A DNA stretch of 64,000 bases. Origin: Epiperipatus broadwayi. Lineage: Eukaryota; Onychophora; Udeonychophora; Euonychophora; Peripatidae. Positions 25,705 through 36,055 of this stretch are shown piece by piece. The translations under genes were made by a program, and so were the position numbers. Position 1 is the first letter of the stretch. Each line of letters opens with the position of its first letter. The stretch lies in assembly GCA_028023455.1 (NCBI GenBank), contig JAQFVV010012405.1:4093149-4157148 (forward strand). The letters run 5' to 3'. The notes under the pieces were generated by a model. It was not told the origin of the DNA, searched no databases, and was given only the letters and a program-made list of their open reading frames with translations.

Positions 25705-26330
25705 CTATCATTCTTGTATGATTTGACTTTTGGCAAACCTCATAGGGATGGCATAACATAAATGAGGCATTAATAGACCATAGAATAACTTGTAATAAAC
25801 ATTAACTTGTAATAAACTCATTTTAATCAAAGTGTACAAAAGATGAGAACTTGCTCTCATTGCTATAAGACACCTGTGTGTGTAAACCCAATGCACTTTG
25901 TAATTTGTATTGTTTATCATATATTTTATAATTAAATATTTTAAAACTCGTAAATGTTTAGTGTGTTATTCGTAATTCATTACCAAATCTTATCCAAATC
26001 TACTCTTAGTATTAGTGTAAATTATTGATATATGCATTATTTAGCTAGCCATAGAGGTGTGAGTGTGTGTTTGGTTAAATTATCAATGATTTAGTTACTA
26101 TTCCCTGAGTCTCTTGCTCCACCCTTTGCTACTGCTGGCATGTGAACTAAGAAACTCTGAGTGTAGCCTCATATATGTCATTCATAGTGTAGTATGTCAT
26201 GGAGTGTTGGTGAAGGAGCTGAGGTGCTATCTGATTCAAGGTCTCAACCCCTCATCTAGATCAGCTCTGGGGTTATTTGCCAAAACTCTGAATTTTGTTG
26301 CATGAATGTACAAATATGACCATTACAATA
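25100..26330 (+). repeat. kb-scale repeat, copy A
   Basis: Colinear and diverged from 37740-38888. Shared blocks include AAGGGCCACCCCATTA versus AATGGCCACCCCATCT, GAGGGTCCAGAT, ATAAGCTGCTC, GTCATATGGTCCATGAGAAC versus GTCATATAGTCCATGGGAAC, AATCTGCATA.AGAG, CATAGAGGTGTG, CTGATTCAAGGTCTC, and the end TGCATGAATGTACAAA..TGACCATTACAATA. A (TA)n tract expanded inside at 25629-25700. A short piece resembling the 3' end (TATACAAATCTGACTGTTACAATAA) recurs near 27760. Non-coding as far as visible. Confidence 0.75.
25629..25700. repeat. (TA)n microsatellite
   Basis: About 72 bp of uninterrupted TA repeat inside repeat A. The corresponding place in copy B (about 38285-38310) has no such tract, so the expansion followed the split of the copies. 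Confidence 0.95.
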
Positions 26331-28759
26331 AAAAAATAAAAAAATATATTAAATTAGTTTTAAAAAGCAAAATAAGGTTTTTTTTTTTAAAAAAAAAAAA
26401 CAAAGATATATGTCACTTATTAATTTACATTATCCTCATAAATGTTTCTGTGTAATTATACCACATACTCTCAAGTTATCATATGGATATTATAATTCTT
26501 AATGTATGTGAGTAAGATCTCTGGGGCGGACCTTCATTTAAGCAGTGATTATTAATTTTTTATTGTTTGTGAGTATTTATACTGGATGAACCAATTAGGC
26601 TTCATTTAGCCAAGTAAATTAATAAATGTCTGCTTGGTCAAACTTATAATGTGGCTACTCACACTTTTTTTTTTTTTTTTTTTTAGTAATCATTGTAAAT
26701 TCCAGGCTTTCATAATAAAGAATGAGTTATTTCTCATTTCTTTATTTAAATTGCATTGCTGGGTTATTTATATAGATTTTTTTAAAATTCATATATTTGT
26801 TCTGCAAGCAAGTGATCTTTCCTGCTTTGTGGAAATGGATATGGTCGACATTATGCCAAGATGGCTGTACTTCATATTTACATACTTAGATAATCTTCAC
26901 TGTTGTCCTTATTATTATTATTATCAATACAAATGAATTTCCTGCTTGATAGTAATAAATTTATTACTGGGTATAGGAGCAGATGTTCATTCTTGCTTCA
27001 TATGACTTTCTGATCTGATGAAGTTTCTGGGTATGGCCTAACCAAGATGGGCATTTCCCATCTCTGTTTCATCATTGGATATAATGCCATTTATGCATAA
27101 TCTAGAACCATATTCAGTATTTTTTTAAATATATTTTCAAAGCTTGATGTGACATGTGTGTAGTCAGTTATAATTCTAAGTCCAATGTGGTCATAATTTA
27201 TTAATTGTGATTTTAGTATATTTAGGTAAATAATCCTATCTTAATCCTGCATGATTATTCATTAATTGTCAAACCATCATAGAATGTCCACCTGGACATT
27301 ATTAAGACATATAAAGCCTATAGTCCCTCTATTGTATGTACATTAGCAATAATTAAGCTGTTTAGTTGCTAATTAATTTTTTTTAACCTGTTAGAAATGC
27401 AACATAATCTTGGGTTTAAATCCAGACATATAAACGTTTATTTTGCTTTATTCTTTTTTTATTATTATTATTGTTACTAATAAATCTACAAACACATAAC
27501 CTCTTGCACTTACATCTTATTTACTGCAATTAGCATTTATTTTAGTTTAAAATTTTCTTATATCTTCTGACCTCAGCAGAATATAAGAAAAAGGGCATAT
27601 ATGCTATCATCAGATGGGTAGTCACATGGAAATGGTCCTGTGGGCATAGAAAAATAAGATTTGACCTTGTATTGTTTGTGGTAATGTTTACATTGATGTT
27701 ACATACAAACATGCAAGTGAGTGATCATTGGTTGGTTCTTAAGATTAGATATACAGAGTATACAAATCTGACTGTTACAATAATGAATCATAAATTGTAC
27801 TTGATTTATAAGAAATAGAAGTTTACAAATATAGAACATACTAAAAAATCATATTTGAATTTCTGCAATATAGAAAAAAAATAATAAAGTGAAGTAAAGT
27901 AAATACATCATAAAAACTATAAGTTTTTTTCCTATTGGACAGCCAATAAAAAATTCAATTAATGAAATTTTTGTTGAGTGAACTTCATTTTTAAAACATG
28001 AACAAATTTTTGTTATCATAAAGTTATAAAATTCTGCTCTATAATTTAAAATTGCATTTATAATTATTAAAATGTCATAAACATTTTATAGTATGGTGTT
28101 TAACATAGTAAAATGATTGTAGTTTTTTTTTTTTTTACCATTGCTAGGATTTTTTTTTAACGTGTATTTTTAAAAATAAAATATATTTCAAAAACTCTAA
28201 GTGTAAACATAAAAACAATATTTTTAATAATTACTACATAAATATTTTGTAAAACTAATCATAATTACTTAAATATATTACAGACAATATAAAATATTTG
28301 TCCATATTGCTAACTACAATCAAAGAGGAGTTTGCAATGTTGTTTACACACCCAACATCAAACAATCAACCAATCTGCAATGTTCTAGGCTGTTGTTAAC
28401 TTGCTTATAGTATTTTTCTATACACTGCTGAAATCTTCAGTTTTTTTGAACTAATAAATTACTATTTCTTTTAATTCTAGTTTTTACTACCAAATGTATG
28501 TAAAACCAGCAAAATAATGCTAAAGTTAACTGCAAGAGAGTAATTTAAAGCTGGAGCACACAACTGCGATCCCAGTATTTCATAAGATCTCAGAGCTCAG
28601 AATCATTGAGTTAATTAATTTTAAGCTATTTTTGTTTATAGGAGTTAAGACAACAAGCTTGGATTTAACAATGACTTTATAGTTAAAATGATTTAGAAAA
28701 AAACATTTTCTATTCTAGAAAAAGTGCACATTCTATTTATATATTTTAAAATAAAATTG
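26331..28759. other. AT-rich region without recognisable gene
   Basis: Contains a T-run/A-run palindrome (26379-26400) and a (T)18 tract near 26665. The 28140-28400 segment is similar in order to 60770-61030 (an unidentified diverged repeat). The 100-codon frame at 26634-26936 has no recognisable homology. Confidence 0.45.

Positions 28760-28762
<3 letters not shown>

Positions 28763-28813
<51 letters not shown>
28763..28813. repeat. (TA)n microsatellite
   Basis: About 50 bp of TA repeat immediately left of the 28838-29248 fold-back. Another AT/TG tract lies to its right at 29312-29345. Confidence 0.93.
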
Positions 28814-28814
<1 letters not shown>

Positions 28815-28837
28815 CATTGTGTGTATGTATGTGTGTA

Positions 28838-29248
28838 ATCTAATGAGCATGCCAATATCTCTTAACAAGCTTTACACAATATCCCTAACCTCATACTGGT
28901 TTTTCACTTTTGGCTTTCCTCAGTGAAGTGCTAGGATATTCAAGCATTAGATTTAAAAGATCAGGTCAATCCCAGCACTTTACAGACATCCATATATCTT
29001 CAAATCCAGCTATCTATAGCTATTTAAGTTAGATAGCTGGATTTGAAGACATATGGATATCTGAAAATTTCAGATTTCCTACTTAATAGTTGATCATTAA
29101 ATAAAGTGCTGGTCTTGACCTGAGGTTTTAAATCTAATGTTTGAATATCCTAGCACATCACTGAGGAAATCCAGAAGTGAGAAACCAGTCTGAGTTTAGG
29201 GATATTTTGAAAAAGCTTGTTTAAGAGCTATTGGCATTCTAATTAGAT
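28838..29248. mobile_element. 411-bp fold-back element
   Basis: Outer ends ATCTAATGAGCATGCCAATA and TATTGGCATTCTAATTAGAT are inverted. Pairing continues through TCTTAACAAGCTT/AAGCTTGTTTAAGA, GGATATTCAAGCATTAGATTT with its complement, and a perfect inner stem CTTCAAATCCAGCTATCTA with TAGATAGCTGGATTTGAAG around about 13 nt. Both arms hold a CTGAGGA...GAAA(AA)CC motif (29161-29186 plus; 28898-28923 minus), hammerhead-like in spacing but lacking convincing stems I and III. Bounded by TA microsatellites on both sides. Confidence 0.78.
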
Positions 29249-29312
29249 AGCATTTGTAATATAAGCTTATTAAATTAGGTCATGTGATATATGATTTGGA
29301 TTTTTTTGCAAT

Positions 29313-29345
<33 letters not shown>

Positions 29346-30092
29346 CTATGTGATGATCCTGACTGAATGTTACATTTTGAGCATAGTAGAGCATTGTATG
29401 AGATAGATTGCTTATTCCAAACACTTTGTTATCACTATATTACAAGTATATGACTAATTGTACATATGCCCTTATGTGACATTTGATTAACCAAATTTTG
29501 AGATGAATACCATTTTTACTTATTACGCCAAATTGATTTTCTTTTTGCTTTACTCATCTAAGAATTGATTCAGTAACTTTTAGCACTCCACACTTGACTA
29601 CTGTGACAAACTCTACAGCATTATCATCACCCAACATAAATGTTTCAATGCTTTACTGTTATTTCTGTTTAATTAAAAGATGCACATTTTAATTATTAAT
29701 ACTTATCATTCAGAAAATATTTCAAAAAATTCATACTATAAATCTAAAAGAGCATCACATGACCTCAGCATACACACTGATTTTCAGGGGCAAAATCTAT
29801 ATCTGACAATGGTCAAAGACCACAAACTAGTATGATGATATAGAAAAGGCAGCATTGAATAAGGATTTAATGAGATTATCATTTAGGGTATTACTCAAAC
29901 TTACAATAGGTAGCAGGCCCCGAGTTCTATAATCAGATTTTGCTCTTGTTCATAGCATACTTAATAAAATGAACAATATTGAAAAAAATAATAAAATTTT
30001 TTTATTTGCATAACTGCATAAAAAAATATTAAAAATGCCCTAAAAAGTTTAAAAAAATTTCTTCAACTTTTACAAATAGAATTAATGGAGTT

Positions 30093-30236
30093 ATCATGTT
30101 TAGAAATTATCACAGTGCCATATCTTCATTAGATCACTTGTAACTAATATCCACTTGGCATTGATAAAAGAAATGAAACATTAGCTTCAAGTGATCATAT
30201 GAACAGATGGGCATTGAACCAATTTCTAAACATGAT
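30093..30236. mobile_element. Small fold-back element
   Basis: ATCATGTTTAGAAATT at 30093-30108 is exactly inverted at 30221-30236. Inner pairing is weaker (GATCACTTGTAACTAAT with ATTAGCTTCAAGTGATC). No coding capacity. Confidence 0.65.
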
Positions 30237-30330
30237 TGCCAATCCTTTTTTAAAATAAAATTTAAAGACAATTTATGTTTTACTTTTTATTGCATTTAAG
30301 AGACTAAGATTGTTTCTTTTAAAAAAAGTG

Positions 30331-30770
30331 TCATCATCATCATTAAAAACTATTATCAATCCATTGCAGGATGTAGGTCTCTCCAAGTTCAATTTATCTT
30401 CTCCAAGCTCTAACCTCTCTTATCCACATCACCCCTGCACATTTTCTTATTTCATCCATCCATCTCGGATGTGGTCTCTTTATGGGTCTTTTACAATATC
30501 TTGGAATCCAGCTTAAAATTTCAATTGTCCAATTATTATCATCTCTTTTATCAAAATGTCCATCTCATCTCCAATCCAGTCTTTTAATTCTTTCAACAAT
30601 ATTAGTAACACCTGTTTGTTCTCTTACCGTTATATTGCAGTTTTGATCTCTTCTTGTTACCTCTAACATGCATCTCTCCATTCTTCTTAGAGTGGTCTGG
30701 AATATCTGTATTTATCTTCTATTATGTGTCCAAGTCTTTAGTTTTATATAGATCCATTATAACTGAAAAA
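30331..30770 (-). pseudogene. LINE 3' end: C-terminal part of APE-RT protein
   Basis: Minus-strand translation, across a few stops, gives the C-terminal tail of a non-LTR retrotransposon reverse transcriptase: TRRDQNCNITVREQTGVT, then RPHPRWMDEIRKCAGVMW (about 30425-30480), then LGETYILQWID (about 30360-30395). The 3' end has a (TGA)n-type tail, seen as TCATCATCATCAT at 30331. The W..LGE.Y..QW ending with a short-repeat tail suits RTE-like or related APE-type LINEs; the clade is not settled. Only about 120 codons survive, a 5'-truncated copy. The plus-strand 68-codon frame here is a shadow. Similar pieces lie at 31655-32195 and 61047-61201. Confidence 0.72.
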
Positions 30771-31654
30771 CATTTAGAAACAATTCAATATTTCTAGATA
30801 GCAGTACCATAAAGAGTTTTGATAAATTTTAATTTTTTTTTTTTTTTGCTAAAATTATTTTTTAAAAAAGTATTATTACTAAGAATACAAGTGTTTGCAA
30901 AGTTTCAACTAGATTGGAAATTAGAAAATGGATGAATATTGAATCATAACAGACAGATGAATAAAACAGAGTTAAATAAAAGTGTATAAAGATGGATGTT
31001 TACACTGTTGAGAAATGGTTTGCAAGATTTCTGTATAGACCATGATTTCTTGGTATGAAAGAGTGGAAGACTTGTGAGCAAAAAATCCACAGATTATGGA
31101 TCAACCTATCTACTTCTACTGATCAAATATTCAATAACCATTCAATTACTTTTTTAATCTGAATTATTATTTTTTATAAATAATATTATTCAGATAAAAA
31201 TCAATCCTAAAACTTTTAGTTTTGAGTCCACCCCACAATATTTGTGCTAAACCACTCAGAATGATTTTGCTATAGTTATATACTAAAGGTATTATTATCT
31301 TTGCTCTCAATATGCTAAATAATTTTTGCTTGTTTAAAATTGATAATAGTATAAGATAACTAAGGATCATCTCACAAAAGAATAATCTTCTTATCCAGAT
31401 GTTGAAGCATCCTGTAGATCTTTCTACTTAAATATATTCAATTTGAGTTACTATATCCATTAACATCCTCTCCACTCTTTTTAAAATCATCTCTAACTAC
31501 CCTACCCTATCCTTTTTTTGTATAAATATTTTAATGTAAACAACCATATGTCTAATAAACTTTTTATAAAAATAAATAAAACTGACACCTCTAAGAGAAA
31601 TCATGAATATTTGAACAAGTAAAAAAAAATTGCAAAAAATATATACTTTACTAT

Positions 31655-32195
31655 CATTTTCAAACACTATTTGTCCACTTCAGGATAAAGGTCTCTTCAA
31701 GTTTAATCCAGCTTCATCAATCTCTTAGCTTCTCTTCACCATAACACAACAGCAAACTTTTTTATTTCACTACCCATCTCATATATAGTCTCTTTCAAGA
31801 TCTTTTATAATCTCTTAGAGTTTGATTTAAAATTTTAATTATTTATTATTAATACTATTATTTTAAGCCAATAAACATCACATGATCATCACTTCCTATG
31901 CTTGCTTATAACTGTTGTTAAAACAGGCAAAACTCATTATACGTATTGCCACACACTACTCATCCAATATCCCCAGATTAGTTTCTGGCTTGTGGCCTTC
32001 GTCAGTGAGTTTTTATTACTATTATTATTAGCAATATATCCAGTCCAGATTCACTTCAATTTCTTAATTCTTTAAATGATATCAGTGCTACCTGTTTGTT
32101 CTCTCATTCATGTATTTCATTAGATCTTTTATTAATCATAACGTACATCTCTCCATATCTCATTGAGTTATTAAAAAATGTTCAAGTAAGAATTG
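31655..32195 (-). pseudogene. LINE 3' end, second copy, split by insertion
   Basis: Same LINE 3' region as 30331-30770. Plus-strand landmarks are GATAAAGGTCTCTTCAAGTT near its 3' end and CCTGTTTGTTCTCTC plus ACATCTCTCC near 32090-32155. Homology breaks at about 31862 and resumes at about 32030; the gap holds a separate element. More diverged than the 30-kb copy, with several in-frame stops. Confidence 0.65.
31852..32040 (-). mobile_element. Small insertion with hammerhead-like core inside LINE
   Basis: Inserted in the LINE fragment and flanked by TACTATTATT on both sides (about 31853 and 32018), consistent with a target-site duplication. On the minus strand it reads ACTCA, CTGACGA (31999-32005), AGGCCACAAGCCA with a 3-bp GGC/GCC stem, GAAAC, then TGAGT, which pairs with ACTCA. 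This resembles a hammerhead core closed by stem I, but the residues before TGAGT do not fit the U-H cleavage rule. A related block lies at 59735-59785 and a weaker one at 54080-54130. Confidence 0.55.
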
Positions 32196-32199
32196 GTAA

Positions 32200-32930
32200 A
32201 ACCTTAATTTTTCAAACGTAGGCATATTTCCTTTTAATAGCTTTTCTATCAAAAGTTGAATTCTAACTCTAAATTATTTATGCATATAAGTTAATCACCT
32301 ATTGTATATTTAATATATGACAAATGTTTGTTCTCATATTTTTACCTGTAAATATAGATTATGGAGTATATGTATGGTTCAAAGTTTAAGTGAAAAGTAA
32401 ATCGGGATTGTGATTGAAAGTGATCAAGTATTTTTTACGTCACTTTAAAGAATATATATATATATGCTTATACAGTAATATGTGGGATAAAAAGTGATGG
32501 CTAAATATATTGTTGCGAAGAAACAAACAAAAAGTCAGATGACAGTTTGATAAGTCTTAGGCAGGTGAATAAATAACCACGGTATATAGATATATGCTTA
32601 TATAAAAGAATAAATGTTTAAGGCAGGCTGTTTTTGATGTCCACCGTCAGAAAGAAATTGAATATAAACTGTTTAAAAGATAGATCTTAGCAAAATTTAC
32701 TATTAATGTTCAGCTTATCGGCAAATATTGTATATCTAAATTAACTTGTCCAAAAATCATTTGATTCATGTGAGATTCTTTCTGTACGGTCTATCTATTC
32801 TGCCAAATTCCAGCTGATTTTTTTTTTAAACTTCTAAAAGGTTAATTTTTTTCTAAGTAATATAAATTAATAATGCCATTGTAAAAAAATAATTTAAATG
32901 ATTAGCCATGACATATGTCTTATGGTTTAA
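32200..32930. other. AT-rich region without recognisable gene
   Basis: No recognisable gene; a short (TA)n tract lies near 32451-32465. Confidence 0.5.
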
Positions 32931-32954
32931 CAGTTTTAAAAATGCGAGTCTCTT

Positions 32955-33060
32955 AAGTCTAAACTTGATGGTAAATAGAGCGTCTGAGATCTCCTTACAT
33001 ACCTAGTTCGCAGTGTGGGTTTCATCGCGTGCCAAAGGACGGCGAATAAAAAAAAAAAGC
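32955..33060 (+). mobile_element. Possible tRNA-derived SINE (degenerate)
   Basis: Higher-GC island in AT-rich DNA. A GATGGTAAATAGAGCGTCTG segment resembles a box A region, and TGTGGGTTTCATCGC resembles box B with one inserted base, about 45 bp apart; an A run follows at 33046. Structure is not intact and no duplication was found. Confidence 0.35.
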
Positions 33061-33424
33061 CCTTTGAAGAATTATGACTCTTCTGAAATACTGTTGATTA
33101 TTTCCTGACTTGTCACAATTGACAAGTAAAGGCAAATGTCAAAAATAGTAACCGCGATGAAATCGACAAGGGGATCGATTTCCCATAGAAATCACTGAGT
33201 ATTTTTACAAAAGAAAATATGAATTACATATGCAATAATGTATTATTAACAGAATCAGGTATGAAAATAAATTAACTTTTGAATTAATAATTATAAGGGT
33301 AAATAAATAATTTTAGCGTTAAATGACTTTATTTTAATTACGACTTTTATTTCTAAATTAAATAAATAATCGAATGATTAATAGCTCATGAAATCATGCA
33401 GCATTCGCGCTTCATATTTATTAA

Positions 33425-33560
33425 GATGAGCTTTGATCCAGAGATAAGCATAGTGTATAAAGTAGTATTCGTTAGCCGTTCACATGCATGCCCGTGGATT
33501 CAAATCCGAGTTAAGTTGGATTTTTTTTTCTTTCGAGCAGATAAATTTTCACAGTAACCT
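33425..33560 (+). mobile_element. tRNA-derived SINE (degenerate)
   Basis: AGTGTATAAAGTAGTATTCG (box A-like), then GTTAGCCGTTCACATGCATG, then CCGTGGATTCAAATCCG (box B-like, 33491-33507) have tRNA order and spacing. A non-tRNA body with a T run and TTTCGAGCAG follows. Distinct in sequence from the minus-strand SINE family. No clear duplication was identified. Confidence 0.5.
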
Positions 33561-33799
33561 TTAGTCAACCCAGGTGGCAAACAAATTATTATTTGGCAAT
33601 TGAATATTTAACTAGACGTAAAACAAAAGCGGAAAACATCTGATAATTGAGTGAGTAGTGTTCTCCCCGCTATTAGTAGCTTTTCGGTCATAGCTACAGA
33701 GAACTTTGCTCTTAAGAGTACTATGTGAAATTGTTGTGCCTTTTATTCCTAAAATTATTTATTTCTCCACAGAATTGTGAAGTAACAAAACTTATTTCT

Positions 33800-34280
33800 A
33801 GTGTATTTTTCCTCTCACTCCCCCTTGAAATTGGACGACCAAATTCCATTACGATTATGATGATTACATATATGTCAATAGTAGCAAGAGTCACTCGGAA
33901 ACGAGTATCATCATTTCAAGTCCGGAAAAAAAAGGAAAAATAAATAGTTCTGTGATAAAATGCCAGACTTTGGAGCATAAAATCTAATAGTGTCAATTAT
34001 TTGTATTTCTATCTTTAATTTTGATTGAAATTGGGCTGTCAATAATCAGTTGTCAATGGCTTATGATTATTTACATATATCAGTAGCATCACAGTCCCGC
34101 GGAAATGAGTATGACCATTTCAATCCCCCCCCCCCCAAAAAAAAAGAAATAATAATGCTAATGCACTGTGTGACTTAGTGCTGTGGCAGAATGTCAAACT
34201 CTGGAACATAAGGATCTCAAACCAAACCCAGTTCTGGCATTTCCGGTGAATCGTCTTCTTGAGAAGTCTTGATCAATAAA
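33800..34280 (+). repeat. Two diverged tandem units
   Basis: A unit running from GAAATTGG.. through ATTACATATAT, CGGAAACGAGTAT/CGGAAATGAGTAT and CATTTCAA to a (G)A-rich run occurs at about 33825-33945 and 34027-34145. Each is followed by a related CAGACTTTGGAGCATAA / CAAACTCTGGAACATAA segment. The second copy has a C12A9 run at 34126-34146. A related 3' segment recurs near 43098-43150 (CCAAACTCTGGAATG). Possibly tandem SINE-like units. Confidence 0.5.
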
Positions 34281-34399
34281 GTCATTCAATTATTGATTTA
34301 TTTCATTTATAATAACAATACATTACAAATAAATTTTGCGATTTGTCTATGACAAATACGACTACATATAAAACATGCATGCGTGGCAGCATATGCATA

Positions 34400-34560
34400 T
34401 GGGATTTAATTAGGGTGAAGAATGGAAAATAAAAGTAAAGTGGCTAACAGATTTCTCTGGTCATAGTGGCTGAGAGATTTCTGACTCCGAAAACGAAGAA
34501 GTCACAGTGCATCGCATCGCATCTTGAAGTAGAACTTGGAGATATTTACATTAGATGGCT
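34400..34560 (+). pseudogene. LINE 3'-terminal fragment
   Basis: Matches 42718-42840, the C-terminal end and 3' untranslated region of the split LINE: GGTGGCTAACAG..TTTCTCTGG, GAGAGATT, CTGACT, AAGTCACAGTGCATC versus GAGCCACAATGCATC. Only the last few codons and 3' sequence remain. It sits about 0.7 kb upstream of the 5' part of the same LINE family, in the same orientation. Confidence 0.6.
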
Positions 34561-34928
34561 CATTGCTAACTTAACTAACCTTCTAATACTGTTTAATTAA
34601 TCGGTACTGCTATTTTCATCTAAAGAGGGAAAATTCCATAATAATTATCCTTGGTTAGATGAAGATTAATGAATACTTTAAACAAAATCGACAATGACAA
34701 ATTAGTTTATATTTCTTTGATTAACTAAAATTAAAAATGATAAACTAAAAGATAAAGTTTTATTTATTTAATACATCTTATTGCCAAAATAACTGTTTTC
34801 ATTAACTTGGTTATCACTATTGATTGTTTTATATAGGGGTTTGAACTCAGACTTTCACACGACCCTCAACTATCTATGCTATTTCATGCTGTTAATACAC
34901 TTGATCACACGCATGTCGGAAAGATAAA

Positions 34929-34985
34929 TAATCACCAATATACATATTTTGTGCTAAACCAGCACTCATCAGTTGATCCAAATTA
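34929..34985 (-). ncRNA. Hammerhead-like motif, left arm (G12 lost)
   Basis: Minus strand: ATCAA (stem I), CTGATGA (34966-34972), perfect 5-bp stem II GTGCT/AGCAC with loop GGTTT, then AAA in place of GAA (34948-34950), stem III ATATGTAT, A, TTGGT pairing with ATCAA. The one missing core residue is G12 (now A), which would be expected to abolish cleavage. Confidence 0.55.
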
Positions 34986-35069
34986 TCATCTTTGCACATA
35001 TATACAATCAATGCTGGCTATCTTAATTAATATAGGCTGAGCATTGATTGTATATATGTGTGGAGATGC

Positions 35070-35126
35070 TAATCTGGACCAACTGACAAGTACTGGTTTA
35101 GTATGAAATATGTATATTGGTGATTA
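35070..35126 (+). ncRNA. Hammerhead-like motif, right arm
   Basis: TAATC (35070-35074), bulge TGG, ACCAA (35078-35082), CTGACAA (35083-35089; G8 changed to A), stem II GTACT/AGTAT with loop GGTTT, GAA (35105-35107), stem III ATATGTAT, A (35116), TTGGT and GATTA (35117-35126). Stem I is thus two 5-bp helices, ACCAA/TTGGT and TAATC/GATTA, separated by an asymmetric bulge, like the bulged stem I of natural hammerheads that docks with loop II. Only G8 departs from the core. Confidence 0.6.
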
Positions 35127-35254
35127 TTTATTTTTTCGACATGTGGATGATCAAGTGTGTCAGTAGTATTTGATAGTGTGGATAGTTGAGGGTCATGGAA
35201 AGAAGAACCTATACTGCAAGATTGGGTATGGGAGAGCATAAATAGAAAAGAAAA

Positions 35255-36055
35255 AGAAAAAAGAAATGGTGGTATAGGAATTATGTCAAAAAATATTTAA
35301 ATACTGTTAGATGTCAAGAACATCTGTGGTTTAAGATAAGGTTAGGAAGAATGGATGTTGACTATATTGTATGGAGTGGAACAGTAGCATATATGAATGA
35401 CTAGATAAGGATATACAAAGTTTCAAAAAAGAGAAAGAAAATAATGGTTATAGGGGATATGAATGAGCATATTGAAGAAATTGATGATATAGATGACAAG
35501 AATGGACAGCTTTTGAAGAATTTTTGTCAGAGTAAATTTGAGCATTGAAAATTTATCAAATATTTATGAGGAACAATACACATAGTCTAGAAGTAATACA
35601 TTTCATACAACATATAATTTATTAATAGAAAAAGAGTCAATGAATAAAGTACAAAAAATTAAAGTATTGATAATGAAGAGAGAATATATAATACTGATCA
35701 TAATTGTTTTATAATAGAAATGGTTAGTAATATGATAGAAAACAGTAATAAAAATAGAAAGGATAGTGAAAAATGTGGATGGAGAGTGAATGATAAAATT
35801 AGAAGATTATAAAATAAAAGTTGAAGAAATCATGTAGGAGTTGATTGGGGGTGAATATAAGGACTGTCGTGGTGAAGTAAAAAAAGTGGCAAATAGAGTT
35901 TTGGGTGGAAATATTCAGAAGAATATAAGTAATAGAAAGTGAGAGTTAGTAAAAGTGTAAAAGAGGGGGGGGGAAGCATGCAGAGAATATAAGTGTGCTA
36001 TTAAGAACAAAGAAGTGAAAAAGATGTTAATGTTAAATGGGTAAAGTATTTAAAA
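35255..36055 (+). pseudogene. LINE remnant: APE-type endonuclease domain
   Basis: Frameshifted translation gives NGGIGIMSKN near 35265-35295 and MVIGDMNEH near 35444-35470 (the GDFN/GDMN motif of apurinic-endonuclease-like LINE domains). YNTDHNCFIIEM near 35688-35725 corresponds to the catalytic SDH motif with Thr in place of Ser. The linker towards the reverse transcriptase follows (RVNDKI.., GEVKKVANRVLGG near 35870-35910). Many stops and a G9 run. The continuation resumes at 38889 after an unrelated ~2.83-kb block. Role: target-site nicking in retrotransposition; not functional here. Confidence 0.75.

Larger units (their letters stand above)
34832..35213. mobile_element. Hammerhead fold-back family, palindromic copy
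   Basis: Arms of about 175 bp: TATAGG..GAACTCAGACTTTCACACGACCCTCAACTATC at the left corresponds to the complement of GATAGTTGAGGGTCATGGAAAG.. at the right. Inner blocks CACCAATATACATATTT and TACAATCAATGCT are mirrored as AAATATGTATATTGGTG and AGCATTGATTGTA. Both arms carry a hammerhead-like motif facing inward (separate entries). Sits directly 5' of the LINE endonuclease remnant. Confidence 0.82.

Noticed and set aside
27010-27045. CTGATGAAGTTTCTGG as a ribozyme core
   Set aside because: No GAA follows at the right distance.
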